Shown: one piece after another, positions 1 to 6,847 of the stretch | Layout: every line of letters begins with the position of its first letter | Position numbering within the stretch: position 1 is the first letter of the stretch | Assembly: GCA_934500865.1 (NCBI GenBank) | Contig: CAKSUD010000057.1 | Location: 1 to 11,220, forward strand | DNA length: 11,220 bases | Direction of reading: 5' to 3' | Origin: an uncultured Clostridia bacterium | GTDB lineage: Bacteria > Bacillota > Clostridia > TANB77 > RGIG9151 | Made by a program: the position numbers and the translations under genes | The notes under the pieces: generated by a model | What the model was told of the DNA's origin: nothing | Seen by the model: the letters and a program-made list of their open reading frames with translations, nothing else | The model's database searches: none

Positions 1-637
1 CTGCAACATTTAATTTATACAAGTCATCAGCTGTCAACTTCATCTTTTCTGCTGCTTCTTTATACCTTGATGAATCCTTCCACAAAATGCTGCTGTATCC
101 TTCAGGTGAAAGTATGGAGTAAATCGCATTTTCTAACATATATACCTTATTTGCAACCCCTATTGCCAAGGCGCCACCTGACGAACCCTCGCCTATTATT
201 ATGGAAATTACAGGTACTTTTAGTCTTGCCATTTCAAACATAGCCTTTGCTATTGCTTCGCCTTGACCACGTTCCTCCGCACCAATTCCCGGATAAGCAC
301 CTTTAGTATCTATAAAAGCTATCACAGGTCTATTAAATTTTTCAGCTTGCTTCATAAACCTGATAGCTTTTCTGTAACTCTCCGGATTTGGCATTCCAAA
401 ATTTCTCTCTATATTTTCTTTTGTGTTTCTACCTTTTTGTTGTGCAATAATCGTAAAATTCATGTTACCAATAGTTCCAAGTCCACAAACTATTGCCTTA
501 TCATCACTAAAATTTCTATCTCCATGTAATTCGATAAAATCATCAAATATCTTTTCTATGTAATCTAAGCTTGTCTTCCTATTAGGATTTCTTGCAATTT
601 CGACTTTATCCCATGCAGTTAATTTTTTACTGTTCAT
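1..637 (-). CDS. accA: Acetyl-CoA carboxylase carboxyltransferase, alpha subunit (partial, 3' end off window)
   Basis: This is the alpha half of the carboxyltransferase that, with AccD, moves carboxyl from carboxybiotin on AccB to acetyl-CoA to give malonyl-CoA in the cytosol. The ATG is at 637 behind an excellent AAAGGAGGTG site, and 212 residues are readable before the left edge. The visible protein begins MNSKKLTAWDKVEIARNPNR and carries ELHGDRNFSDD, GRNTKENIERNFGMPNPE, DTKGAYPGIGAEERGQGEAIA and IIGEGSSGGALAIGVANKVY. These are the conserved crotonase-fold blocks of AccA, including the Gly-Gly oxyanion region. It overlaps the accD stop by 11 bp, so translation is probably coupled. The N-terminus is shorter than in E. 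coli AccA, as is common in clostridial forms. The C-terminal part and stop lie outside the window. Identification is secure. Confidence 0.95.
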   Translation of the reverse strand, partial: MNSKKLTAWDKVEIARNPNRKTSLDYIEKIFDDFIELHGDRNFSDDKAIVCGLGTIGNMNFTIIAQQKGRNTKENIERNFGMPNPESYRKAIRFMKQAEKFNRPVIAFIDTKGAYPGIGAEERGQGEAIAKAMFEMARLKVPVISIIIGEGSSGGALAIGVANKVYMLENAIYSILSPEGYSSILWKDSSRYKEAAEKMKLTADDLYKLNVA

Positions 638-1487
638 TTGTTGCACCTCCTTTATGGAGTTTTATCAGTTTATATAACGTATCTTTTAAGCTTTTTCGTT
701 CTACAATTTTATCTATAAAGCCATGCTCTAATAGGAACTCGGATGTCTGAAATCCTTCCGGCAAGCTCTCACCTATTGTTTGTTCGATTACTCTCGGACC
801 GGCAAAGCCAATCATTGCTCCAGGTTCAGCCAAAATAACATCTCCAAGTAATGCAAAAGAAGCCGTAACACCACCATATGTCGGATCTGTCAAAACAGAT
901 ATATATAACAAACCTACATCATTCAATTTTGTAAGAGCGGATACGGTTTTTGCCATTTGCATAAGTGAAACTATCCCTTCTTGCATTCTAGCTCCACCTG
1001 AAGCAGAAAAAATTATAAGTGGCACTCTTAATTCAATAGCTTTTTCTATACTATATGTTATTTTTTCTCCTACAACTGCTCCCATGCTCCCCATTAAGAA
1101 ACCGCTGTCCATTATTGCGATAACTACATCTTCACCATTAATCTTTCCTGTTCCACAGGCTACCGCTTCTTCCAAATCTGTTTTTTCTCTCAACATTTTT
1201 AATTTTTTCGGATAATCTTCCAATTCTAGTGGATTTATTGTATCTATATTTAATTCAAACCTTTTATACGTATCTTCGTCTATAATTTGCTGAATTCTTT
1301 TTCCTATATGCATTCTGAAATAATGACCACAATTAGGACATATATTAGAGTTTTCTCTAAGCTTTTCCTTATATATTATTTCTTTGCATTTGTCACATTT
1401 AATCCATTTTCCAATTGGAATATCAATGTTAGATTTTTTATTCATATTTATATTACTTTCACGTTTTTTTATTTTATCTACTATCAT
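627..1487 (-). CDS. accD: Acetyl-CoA carboxylase carboxyltransferase, beta subunit
   Basis: This is the zinc-containing beta subunit of the carboxyltransferase and the partner of AccA. The 286-residue protein has a four-cysteine zinc ribbon, C31-x2-C34-x15-C50-x2-C53, followed by the crotonase-fold carboxyltransferase domain. Visible conserved blocks are FSASGGARMQEGIVSLMQM, LTDPTYGGVTASFALLGDV, EPGAMIGFAGPRVIEQTI and LPEGFQTSEFLLEHGFID, all typical of AccD. Length matches the family. The start codon shares an ATGA with the accC stop (1484 to 1487) and has AAAGGAGAAGG upstream, which indicates translational coupling. A second methionine at residue 15 is possible, but the first has the good ribosome binding site. 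No residue loss is apparent. Confidence 0.97.
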   Translation of the reverse strand: MIVDKIKKRESNINMNKKSNIDIPIGKWIKCDKCKEIIYKEKLRENSNICPNCGHYFRMHIGKRIQQIIDEDTYKRFELNIDTINPLELEDYPKKLKMLREKTDLEEAVACGTGKINGEDVVIAIMDSGFLMGSMGAVVGEKITYSIEKAIELRVPLIIFSASGGARMQEGIVSLMQMAKTVSALTKLNDVGLLYISVLTDPTYGGVTASFALLGDVILAEPGAMIGFAGPRVIEQTIGESLPEGFQTSEFLLEHGFIDKIVERKSLKDTLYKLIKLHKGGATNEQ

Positions 1488-2839
1488 CTATTTCCTTCTC
1501 CTTTAATCATCTCTTTTTCAATAAATGAAGTATCAAAATTACCTCTAATAAAATTTGGCTTTCTAATAATATCAAAAAGAAAATCTCTATTAGTTTCAAC
1601 GCCGTCTATTACCAATTCTTCTAATGCTCTCTTCATCTTACTTAACGCTTCGTTTCTATTGGAACCGTGGACTATAATTTTAGCTATCATAGAATCATAA
1701 TACGGTGGGATTGTGTAACCGTTATAAATTGCCGTATCAATCCTTATTCCATTTCCCCCAGGCAAATTTATTTCATTTATTTTCCCCGGACAAGGGATGA
1801 AGTTCTTGCTTGGATTTTCAGCGTTTATTCTACATTCAATAGAATGACCGTTAAATGATATATCCTTTTGTTTAATTTTTAGTTTCTCACCGGCAGCTAT
1901 TTTTATTTGCTCTTTTACCAAATCTATTCCTGTCCTCATTTCTGTAATCGGATGTTCAACCTGTATTCTTGTATTCATTTCCATAAAGTAAAAGTTTTTG
2001 TCGCTATCCACAAGAAACTCAATGGTTCCGCAACTTGTATAATTAGCGGTTTTAGCTACTTTTACCGCAATACTGCCCATTTTGCTTCGCAATTTATCAT
2101 CAACAATAGTCGAAGGCGTTTCTTCAATTACTTTCTGATGATTTCTTTGAATAGTACAATCTCTCTCTCCAAGATGAACTATATTACCATGCTCGTCTGC
2201 TAAAATTTGAATCTCTATATGGCGTGGATTTTTAATAAATTTTTCTATGTATATCGATTCATCATTAAATGAATTTTTAGCCTCTTTTCTTACTATGTTG
2301 TAATTTGATTCTAATTCTTCAAAAGAATTTACTATTCTAATACCTTTTCCGCCACCGCCTGCAGATGCTTTTAGAAATACGGGATATCCTATCTTTTCAC
2401 AATTAAAAATTGCATCCTTAAAATCTTTTATTGCTCCGTTCGAACCCGGAATAACAGGTATTCCTTCGTTTCTCATCATTTCCTTTGCATTTGACTTATT
2501 TCCAAGCAAATTAATAACCGATGATTTAGGACCTATAAACTTAATATTAGATTCTTCACAAATCTTTGCGAACTCCGCATTCTCAGATAAAAATCCAAAA
2601 CCCGGATGAATACTATCTGCATTTGTAATATTTGCAGCTTCAATAATATTTTTTATGTTTAAATAGCTATACTTTGAATTTACAGGTCCGATGCAAACAG
2701 CTTCATCAGCCAGTTTAGTATGTAAGCTATCTCTATCCGCTTCAGAATATACTGCTACTGTTTTTATATTCATTTCTTTACATGCTCTTATTATACGAAC
2801 TGCAATTTCTCCACGATTTGCAATAAGTATTTTATTCAT
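1484..2839 (-). CDS. accC: Acetyl-CoA carboxylase, biotin carboxylase subunit
   Basis: This subunit uses ATP and bicarbonate to carboxylate biotin on AccB, the first half-reaction of acetyl-CoA carboxylase. The 451-residue protein has the three expected parts: an N-terminal pre-ATP-grasp domain (MNKILIANRGEIAVRIIRAC), a central ATP-grasp domain and a C-terminal biotin-carboxylase domain. Counterparts of the E. coli active-site residues are present: K115, K157, the glycine-rich loop GGGGKG at 161 to 166, H207, H234 and K236 in QRNHQKV, E274, E287 and N289-x-R291 in MEMNTRIQVEH, and R337. Length is normal. The ATG at 2839 is preceded by AAGGGGAGAAG and lies 19 bp after the fabZ stop. The stop overlaps the accD start. 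This is a complete, apparently functional enzyme. Confidence 0.97.
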   Translation of the reverse strand: MNKILIANRGEIAVRIIRACKEMNIKTVAVYSEADRDSLHTKLADEAVCIGPVNSKYSYLNIKNIIEAANITNADSIHPGFGFLSENAEFAKICEESNIKFIGPKSSVINLLGNKSNAKEMMRNEGIPVIPGSNGAIKDFKDAIFNCEKIGYPVFLKASAGGGGKGIRIVNSFEELESNYNIVRKEAKNSFNDESIYIEKFIKNPRHIEIQILADEHGNIVHLGERDCTIQRNHQKVIEETPSTIVDDKLRSKMGSIAVKVAKTANYTSCGTIEFLVDSDKNFYFMEMNTRIQVEHPITEMRTGIDLVKEQIKIAAGEKLKIKQKDISFNGHSIECRINAENPSKNFIPCPGKINEINLPGGNGIRIDTAIYNGYTIPPYYDSMIAKIIVHGSNRNEALSKMKRALEELVIDGVETNRDFLFDIIRKPNFIRGNFDTSFIEKEMIKGEGNR

Positions 2840-2858
2840 ACAAACTTCTCCCCTTCTA

Positions 2859-3281
2859 CTAAACTAACGCAAATGTCAGTTCTCCTTTTGCTACAGTTTT
2901 TCCGTCAACAGTTGCAATTGCCTCTCCCACCCCAATTGGGCCTTTTCTCTTTATAATTTTTACTTCTAATTTCAATTTATCTCCTGGAACAACAACTTTT
3001 TTAAATTTTAATTTGTCTATCCCGCCAAACAAAGCATTTTTTCCCTTATTTTCCTCAAGGCTCAAAATAGCCATTGCTCCAGTTTGTGCCAAGCTTTCTG
3101 TTATTAACACTCCCGGCATTATTGGATTACCGGGGAAATGACCTTTAAAATACCACTCTTCTTCGTTTACATACTTACATGCTATTGCAGACTCACCAGG
3201 CACTAAACTTTCCACTTCATCTATCATTAAAAATGGTTCTCTTTGAGGAATTACTTTCTTTATATCTTCTTTATTTAACAT
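2859..3281 (-). CDS. fabZ: 3-hydroxyacyl-ACP dehydratase FabZ
   Basis: FabZ dehydrates 3-hydroxyacyl-ACP to trans-2-enoyl-ACP, the third step of the elongation cycle. The 140-residue hot-dog-fold protein shows the family signature IPQREPFLMIDEV near the N-terminus and GHFPGNPIMPGVLITESLAQTG. The catalytic pair is H48 and E62 (E rather than the D of FabA). FGGIDKLKFKKVVVPGDKL follows, also typical. Length is standard. The ATG has AGGAG upstream, and that site overlaps the accB stop 9 bp away, so the two are coupled. The gene ends in tandem TAG TAG stops. No separate FabA or FabN-type isomerase is visible in the window, so unsaturated fatty-acid synthesis is not explained here. Confidence 0.96.
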   Translation of the reverse strand: MLNKEDIKKVIPQREPFLMIDEVESLVPGESAIACKYVNEEEWYFKGHFPGNPIMPGVLITESLAQTGAMAILSLEENKGKNALFGGIDKLKFKKVVVPGDKLKLEVKIIKRKGPIGVGEAIATVDGKTVAKGELTFALV

Positions 3282-3290
3282 ATTTTTCTC

Positions 3291-3725
3291 CTATTCTATT
3301 TCAAATAATTCTGTACCATATTCAACTGTTTGACCGTCTTCTACCAATATCTTTTTCACTACTCCGGAAAACTCCGATTCTATTTCATTCATTAGTTTCA
3401 TAGCTTCGATTATACAAAGTGTTGCACCTTTTTCTACTTTCTTGCCTACTTCTACATATGGACTAGCATCGGGAGATGGCTTTAAATAAAAAGTTCCTAC
3501 CATCGGTGCTTTAACTACATTTCCTGTCATCTCAGTTTTAACTTCTATATTATTTTCAACCCCATTGTCACATAGCCTTTGTTCTTTACTCGGTATATCT
3601 AATTGCTGATGAGTTGCACTTTTTTTCATACTTATTTTTAACCCTTCAGGGAATTCAACTTCCAGCTCTGTTAACTTTGAATTACTCATATCATTCATTA
3701 ACTGTTTTATTTTATCATATTCCAT
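3291..3725 (-). CDS. accB: Biotin carboxyl carrier protein of acetyl-CoA carboxylase
   Basis: This is the swinging-arm subunit of acetyl-CoA carboxylase and carries the covalently bound biotin. The 144-residue protein has an N-terminal helical segment (residues 1 to 35), a linker (about 35 to 68) and a C-terminal biotinyl domain (about 69 to 144). The biotinylation motif IIEAMKLMNEIESE places the modified lysine at K110. APMVGTFYLKPSPDASPYVEVG holds the thumb-like loop characteristic of bacterial BCCP. The ATG lies 1 bp past the fabF stop, with AAAGGGGG as ribosome binding site inside the end of fabF. Its position between fabF and fabZ is the common Firmicute arrangement. BirA, needed for biotin attachment, is not in the window. 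Confidence 0.96.
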   Translation of the reverse strand: MEYDKIKQLMNDMSNSKLTELEVEFPEGLKISMKKSATHQQLDIPSKEQRLCDNGVENNIEVKTEMTGNVVKAPMVGTFYLKPSPDASPYVEVGKKVEKGATLCIIEAMKLMNEIESEFSGVVKKILVEDGQTVEYGTELFEIE

Positions 3726-3726
3726 T

Positions 3727-4971
3727 TTATTTCCCCCTTTGCCATTTCTTTATAACAATTGAACTGTTATGTCCGCCAAAACCAAGAGAATTAGACATAA
3801 CAATATTTAGTTCTTTTTTAATAGGCTCATTTACTACAAGATTCAAATCACATTCTTCATCTTTAACTTTGTAATTAATTGTCGGAGGAACTATCTGCTC
3901 ACAAATAGCCTTAGCAGAGATAATAGCCTCAACAGCCCCTGCTGCTCCAAGCAAATGGCCTGTATTTCCCTTCGTAGAACTAACTAATACATCTTTACTG
4001 TACTCTCCAAAAGCCTTTTTAATAGCTAAAGTTTCAGTTAAATCATTTAAATGAGTAGATGTTCCGTGAGCATTTATATAATCTATATCCTTCGCTGTTA
4101 TACCACTATTTTCTATTGCTCTTATCATTGCATTTGCTCCGCCTTTACCATCAGGACAAGGGGATGTTATATGATAAGCATCTGTTGTAGAGCCAAACCC
4201 GATTATTTCTCCATATATTTTAGCTCCTCTTAAAAGCGCATGTTCAAGCTCCTCAACAACTAACACTCCTGAGCCTTCTCCCATTACAAATCCATCGCGT
4301 TCTTTGTCGAAAGGAATACTTGCTCTATTTTTATCCTCTGAACCAGAAAGCGCTTTCATGTTCTCAAAACCTGCAATTCCCATTTCACATATTGCCGCCT
4401 CAGTCCCACCTGCTAATACTACATCTTCACTGCCTAGTTTTATTGTCTTGTATGCTTCTCCTATACTATGTGTTGCTGAAGCACAAGCTGTTAAAATAGC
4501 CATAGACTCACCTTTAAATCCAAACTCTATTGATATACTCCCGGATGGCATGTTGGCAATTGCCATAGGTATAAACATAGGAGACACACGTTTATTTCCT
4601 TTTGTAACAATTACTTCACATTGTTCTTGTATTGTGTTTAATCCTGCAATGCCAGAACTTACAAAAACTCCAACGCGATTAAAATCAGTATTTTCTTTAG
4701 TCATACCGCTATCTTTTACTGCTTCTCTTGCAGCAATAATTGCTAGTTGTGATGATCTATCTAATCTTTTAACTTGTTTACTATCAAAATAATTTAGTGG
4801 TTCATAACCTTTAATTTCTGCGGCCACCTTTGTCCTGAAATTAGTATTGTCAAATAACGAAATTTCTCCTATACCACATTTTTTATCCTTTATTCCTTGC
4901 CATGTTTCATCTACATTATTGCCAATTGGAGTAATAGCACCCATTCCCGTTATAACTACTCTTCTTTCCAT
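3727..4971 (-). CDS. fabF: 3-oxoacyl-ACP synthase II (KAS II)
   Basis: FabF condenses malonyl-ACP with a growing acyl-ACP, the chain-elongating step. I place the start at the ATG at 4971, giving 414 residues from MERRVVITGMGAITPIGNN. The frame is also open to a GTG at 4989, but the AAGGAG site lies between that GTG and the ATG, and the family begins at the ATG. The thiolase-fold catalytic triad is intact: C163 in TACASATHS, H302 in NAHGTSTHLND and H339 in KGNTGHLLGAAG. These positions are almost identical to E. coli FabF (C163, H303, H340). FDKERDGFVMGEGSG and the C-terminal SNSLGFGGHNSS are also standard. It starts 24 bp after the fabG stop. The His-His pattern marks FabF rather than a FabH-type enzyme. 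Confidence 0.96.
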   Translation of the reverse strand: MERRVVITGMGAITPIGNNVDETWQGIKDKKCGIGEISLFDNTNFRTKVAAEIKGYEPLNYFDSKQVKRLDRSSQLAIIAAREAVKDSGMTKENTDFNRVGVFVSSGIAGLNTIQEQCEVIVTKGNKRVSPMFIPMAIANMPSGSISIEFGFKGESMAILTACASATHSIGEAYKTIKLGSEDVVLAGGTEAAICEMGIAGFENMKALSGSEDKNRASIPFDKERDGFVMGEGSGVLVVEELEHALLRGAKIYGEIIGFGSTTDAYHITSPCPDGKGGANAMIRAIENSGITAKDIDYINAHGTSTHLNDLTETLAIKKAFGEYSKDVLVSSTKGNTGHLLGAAGAVEAIISAKAICEQIVPPTINYKVKDEECDLNLVVNEPIKKELNIVMSNSLGFGGHNSSIVIKKWQRGK

Positions 4972-4995
4972 TAAGACTCTCTCCTTCACTTAATT

Positions 4996-5730
4996 TCACA
5001 TTAACATTCCACCATCTACATTAATAACCTGACCGGTAATATATGAACTTTCATCAGAAGCCAAAAAATTTACCAAATTTGCAATATCTTCTGTCTTACC
5101 CATTCTTTTTAGTGGTATTGACTTACTTATTTCCTCTTTAACGCTATCTTTTAAAACATCAGTCATTTGAGTTTCAATAAAACCTGGAGCAATCGCATTT
5201 ACTAATATATTTCTAGACCCAAGTTCCTTAGCCAAGCTTTTAGTAAAACCTATTATTCCGGCCTTTGACGCAGCATAATTTGCTTGCCCTGCATTACCAC
5301 TTATTCCTACAACAGAAGATATATTAATTATTCTACCTGATTTTTGCTTCATCATTATTGGTACAATGTTCTTAGTTACATTAAATGTTCCAATAAGATT
5401 TACATTTATGACATCTTCAAAATCCTCTTTCTTCATTCTTGCAAACAAATTGTCTTTGGTTATTCCTGCATTATTAACCAATACATCAATTCTCTCATAA
5501 TAGTCAAAAATCTCTTTAACCATTCTTTCAGAATTCTCAAAACTTGTCACATCACCTTGAACTGTTAAGCATTTAGCACCACTTTCTTCAATTTCATTTT
5601 TTGTATTCTTTAATTCATCATTCTCTTTTCTATAATTCAAAGCAATATCAAAGCCATTTTTTGCAAGTTTTATTGCAATCTGTTTCCCAATCCCTCGTGT
5701 TCCGCCAGTTATAAAAGCAACCTTACTCAT
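4996..5730 (-). CDS. fabG: 3-oxoacyl-ACP reductase FabG
   Basis: FabG is the NADPH-dependent reductase that converts 3-oxoacyl-ACP to 3-hydroxyacyl-ACP. The 244-residue protein is a classical short-chain dehydrogenase. The Rossmann motif TGGTRGIG is at 8 to 15, NNAG at 86 to 89, and the catalytic set is N111, S139, Y152 and K156 (SSVVGISGNAGQANYAASKAG). R12 after the glycine motif and R34 in NYRK fit NADPH preference, which is inference. The C-terminal DESSYITGQVINVDGGMLM matches the FabG family closely and separates it from generic dehydrogenases. The ATG at 5730 overlaps the end of fabD by 8 bp and has GAGGAGGT upstream. Context in the fab operon supports the specific assignment. Confidence 0.96.
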   Translation of the reverse strand: MSKVAFITGGTRGIGKQIAIKLAKNGFDIALNYRKENDELKNTKNEIEESGAKCLTVQGDVTSFENSERMVKEIFDYYERIDVLVNNAGITKDNLFARMKKEDFEDVINVNLIGTFNVTKNIVPIMMKQKSGRIINISSVVGISGNAGQANYAASKAGIIGFTKSLAKELGSRNILVNAIAPGFIETQMTDVLKDSVKEEISKSIPLKRMGKTEDIANLVNFLASDESSYITGQVINVDGGMLM

Positions 5731-6664
5731 GTTTTTTTACCTCCTCTATAAAGCTATCAAGTGTATTTACACTGTTAATATTAAAAATATTTACTGTTCT
5801 TTCAAAGCCCATTCTTTTTACAAATCCACTCAATACCTTTCCTGGACCAATTTCTAAGAAAGTATCCACACCGGAATCATACATTTTTTTCAAACAATCA
5901 GTAAATCTAACCGGATTCATAATATGCTTAGATAAAACTTCTCTTATATCGCTATCACTTTTATAATAAAGTCCATCTATATTTTTAATAACCTTTGATT
6001 CTTTGGAATTTAAATTGATTTTATCTAGTTCTTCCTTTAATGCCTTACTGCACTGCTCTAATTTTTCAGTGTGAAATGGTCCGGCGGTATTTAAAATTGA
6101 AATTTTTCTTGCTCCCCGCTCTTTAGCCAGTTCACTAGCTTTAATTACAGCATTTTCCTCGCCTGATATAACAATTTGACCTACTGTATTAAAATTCGAA
6201 GTTTTTACAAAACCGTTTGTTACTGATTTACAAATGTCATTAACTTTTTCAGCATCCAATCCAATTATTGCTGCCATTTTCCAATTACCCGTTGGTGTCA
6301 TTTCTTGCATGATTTGCCCTCTTTTACAAACCAGCCTTATACCAGTTTCAAAGTCTAGTACTCCGTCTTCTATTAAAGCAGTATACTCACCTAAACTCAA
6401 GCCGGCTGAGCAAACTGCAGTTATATTGTTATTTCTTAATATTTCCACAATTGCTATGCTTTCTGTAACAATCGCAAGTTGAGTATTTTGAGTCTTATTC
6501 AACAACTTTTCCGGTCCATTAAATGATATATTTGCAATATCTATGCCAGTTATACTTTCTATTTTCTTATACACATTTCCAACCTCTTGATATTTCTCAT
6601 ATAAATCTTTGCCCATTCCAATATATTGCGAACCTTGTCCCGCAAATAAAAAACCTATTTTCAT
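5723..6664 (-). CDS. fabD: Malonyl-CoA:ACP transacylase FabD
   Basis: FabD transfers malonyl from CoA to ACP and so supplies the extender unit for FabF. The 313-residue protein has FAGQGSQYIGMG at the N-terminus (Q11 in the oxyanion region), the nucleophile elbow GLSLGEY with S90, R115, and H198 in AGPFHTEKL. Together these are the acyltransferase active site. PVRFTDCLKKM and FLEIGPGKVLSGFVKR complete the family pattern. Length is normal. The upstream ribosome binding site is weak for this genome: only a GGA about 10 bases before the ATG. A 24-codon open stretch ends in TGA one base before the ATG, so re-initiation or coupling is possible. The ACP it loads is not encoded in the window. Confidence 0.96.
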   Translation of the reverse strand: MKIGFLFAGQGSQYIGMGKDLYEKYQEVGNVYKKIESITGIDIANISFNGPEKLLNKTQNTQLAIVTESIAIVEILRNNNITAVCSAGLSLGEYTALIEDGVLDFETGIRLVCKRGQIMQEMTPTGNWKMAAIIGLDAEKVNDICKSVTNGFVKTSNFNTVGQIVISGEENAVIKASELAKERGARKISILNTAGPFHTEKLEQCSKALKEELDKINLNSKESKVIKNIDGLYYKSDSDIREVLSKHIMNPVRFTDCLKKMYDSGVDTFLEIGPGKVLSGFVKRMGFERTVNIFNINSVNTLDSFIEEVKKHE

Positions 6665-6847
6665 TTCACTTATCCATTCTTTCTTTTAAAATCTTCTCAA
6701 ATTCATTCCAAAACTGAATTATAATTTCATAATTATCAATTCATATTCTTTGCTTACAAACCATTTTTTGTATTTTCAACTTTGCTCATTCTCAAACATA
6801 TAGTTGACTCAAATCGCTCGAAAAAGCTACATTCTCGTCCTAAAAAA
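6665..6847 (-). other. Synthetase-to-fabD intergenic region, 183 bp
   Basis: This gap separates the acyl-CoA synthetase stop from the fabD start. No hairpin with a T-run follows the synthetase, so read-through into fabD is possible. The part next to fabD holds a 12-bp inverted repeat with an embedded TATAAT. The part next to the synthetase (about 6757 to 6840) contains short open stretches such as SFFERFESTICLRMSK without a usable ribosome binding site. It also has a locally GC-richer patch (CGAGCGATTTGAGTC). It may be a short interspersed repeat or the remnant of a lost gene. The last 24 codons before fabD read IDNYEIIIQFWNEFEKILKE and onwards to a TGA, without an ATG at the front. Confidence 0.5.
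6715..6743 (-). promoter_or_regulatory. AT-rich inverted repeat with embedded -10 box, candidate fabD promoter and operator
   Basis: On the minus strand TGAATT-G-ATAATT is followed by the 4-base loop ATGA and then AATTATAATTCA. The arms pair perfectly over 12 bp except for one bulged G. The right arm contains a perfect TATAAT (6718 to 6723) about 54 bases before the fabD ATG. The -35 position is poor (ATATGA at 17 bp spacing), so the promoter call is weak and might need an activator. The stem has no GC clamp and no following T-run, so it is not a terminator. An operator for a fatty-acid regulator is the natural reading, but this is inference. It does not resemble the FapR or FabT consensus closely. 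Confidence 0.35.

Noticed and set aside
1287..1700. 137-codon plus-strand open frame spanning the accD-accC junction
   Set aside because: It is antisense to two well-supported genes. Its hydrophobic, Phe/Tyr/Ile-rich composition is what reversed Lys/Glu/Asn codons give.
4304..4792. 162-codon plus-strand open frame
   Set aside because: It lies antisense within fabF, has no ribosome binding site and no recognisable protein. The opposite strand carries a complete conserved enzyme.
4972..4989. GTG start giving FabF six extra residues (MKERVL)
   Set aside because: The AAGGAG ribosome binding site lies inside that extension, and the family begins at the downstream ATG.
6715..6743. Reading the inverted repeat before fabD as a terminator for the synthetase gene
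   Set aside because: The stem has almost no G-C pairs and is not followed by a T-run on the minus strand.
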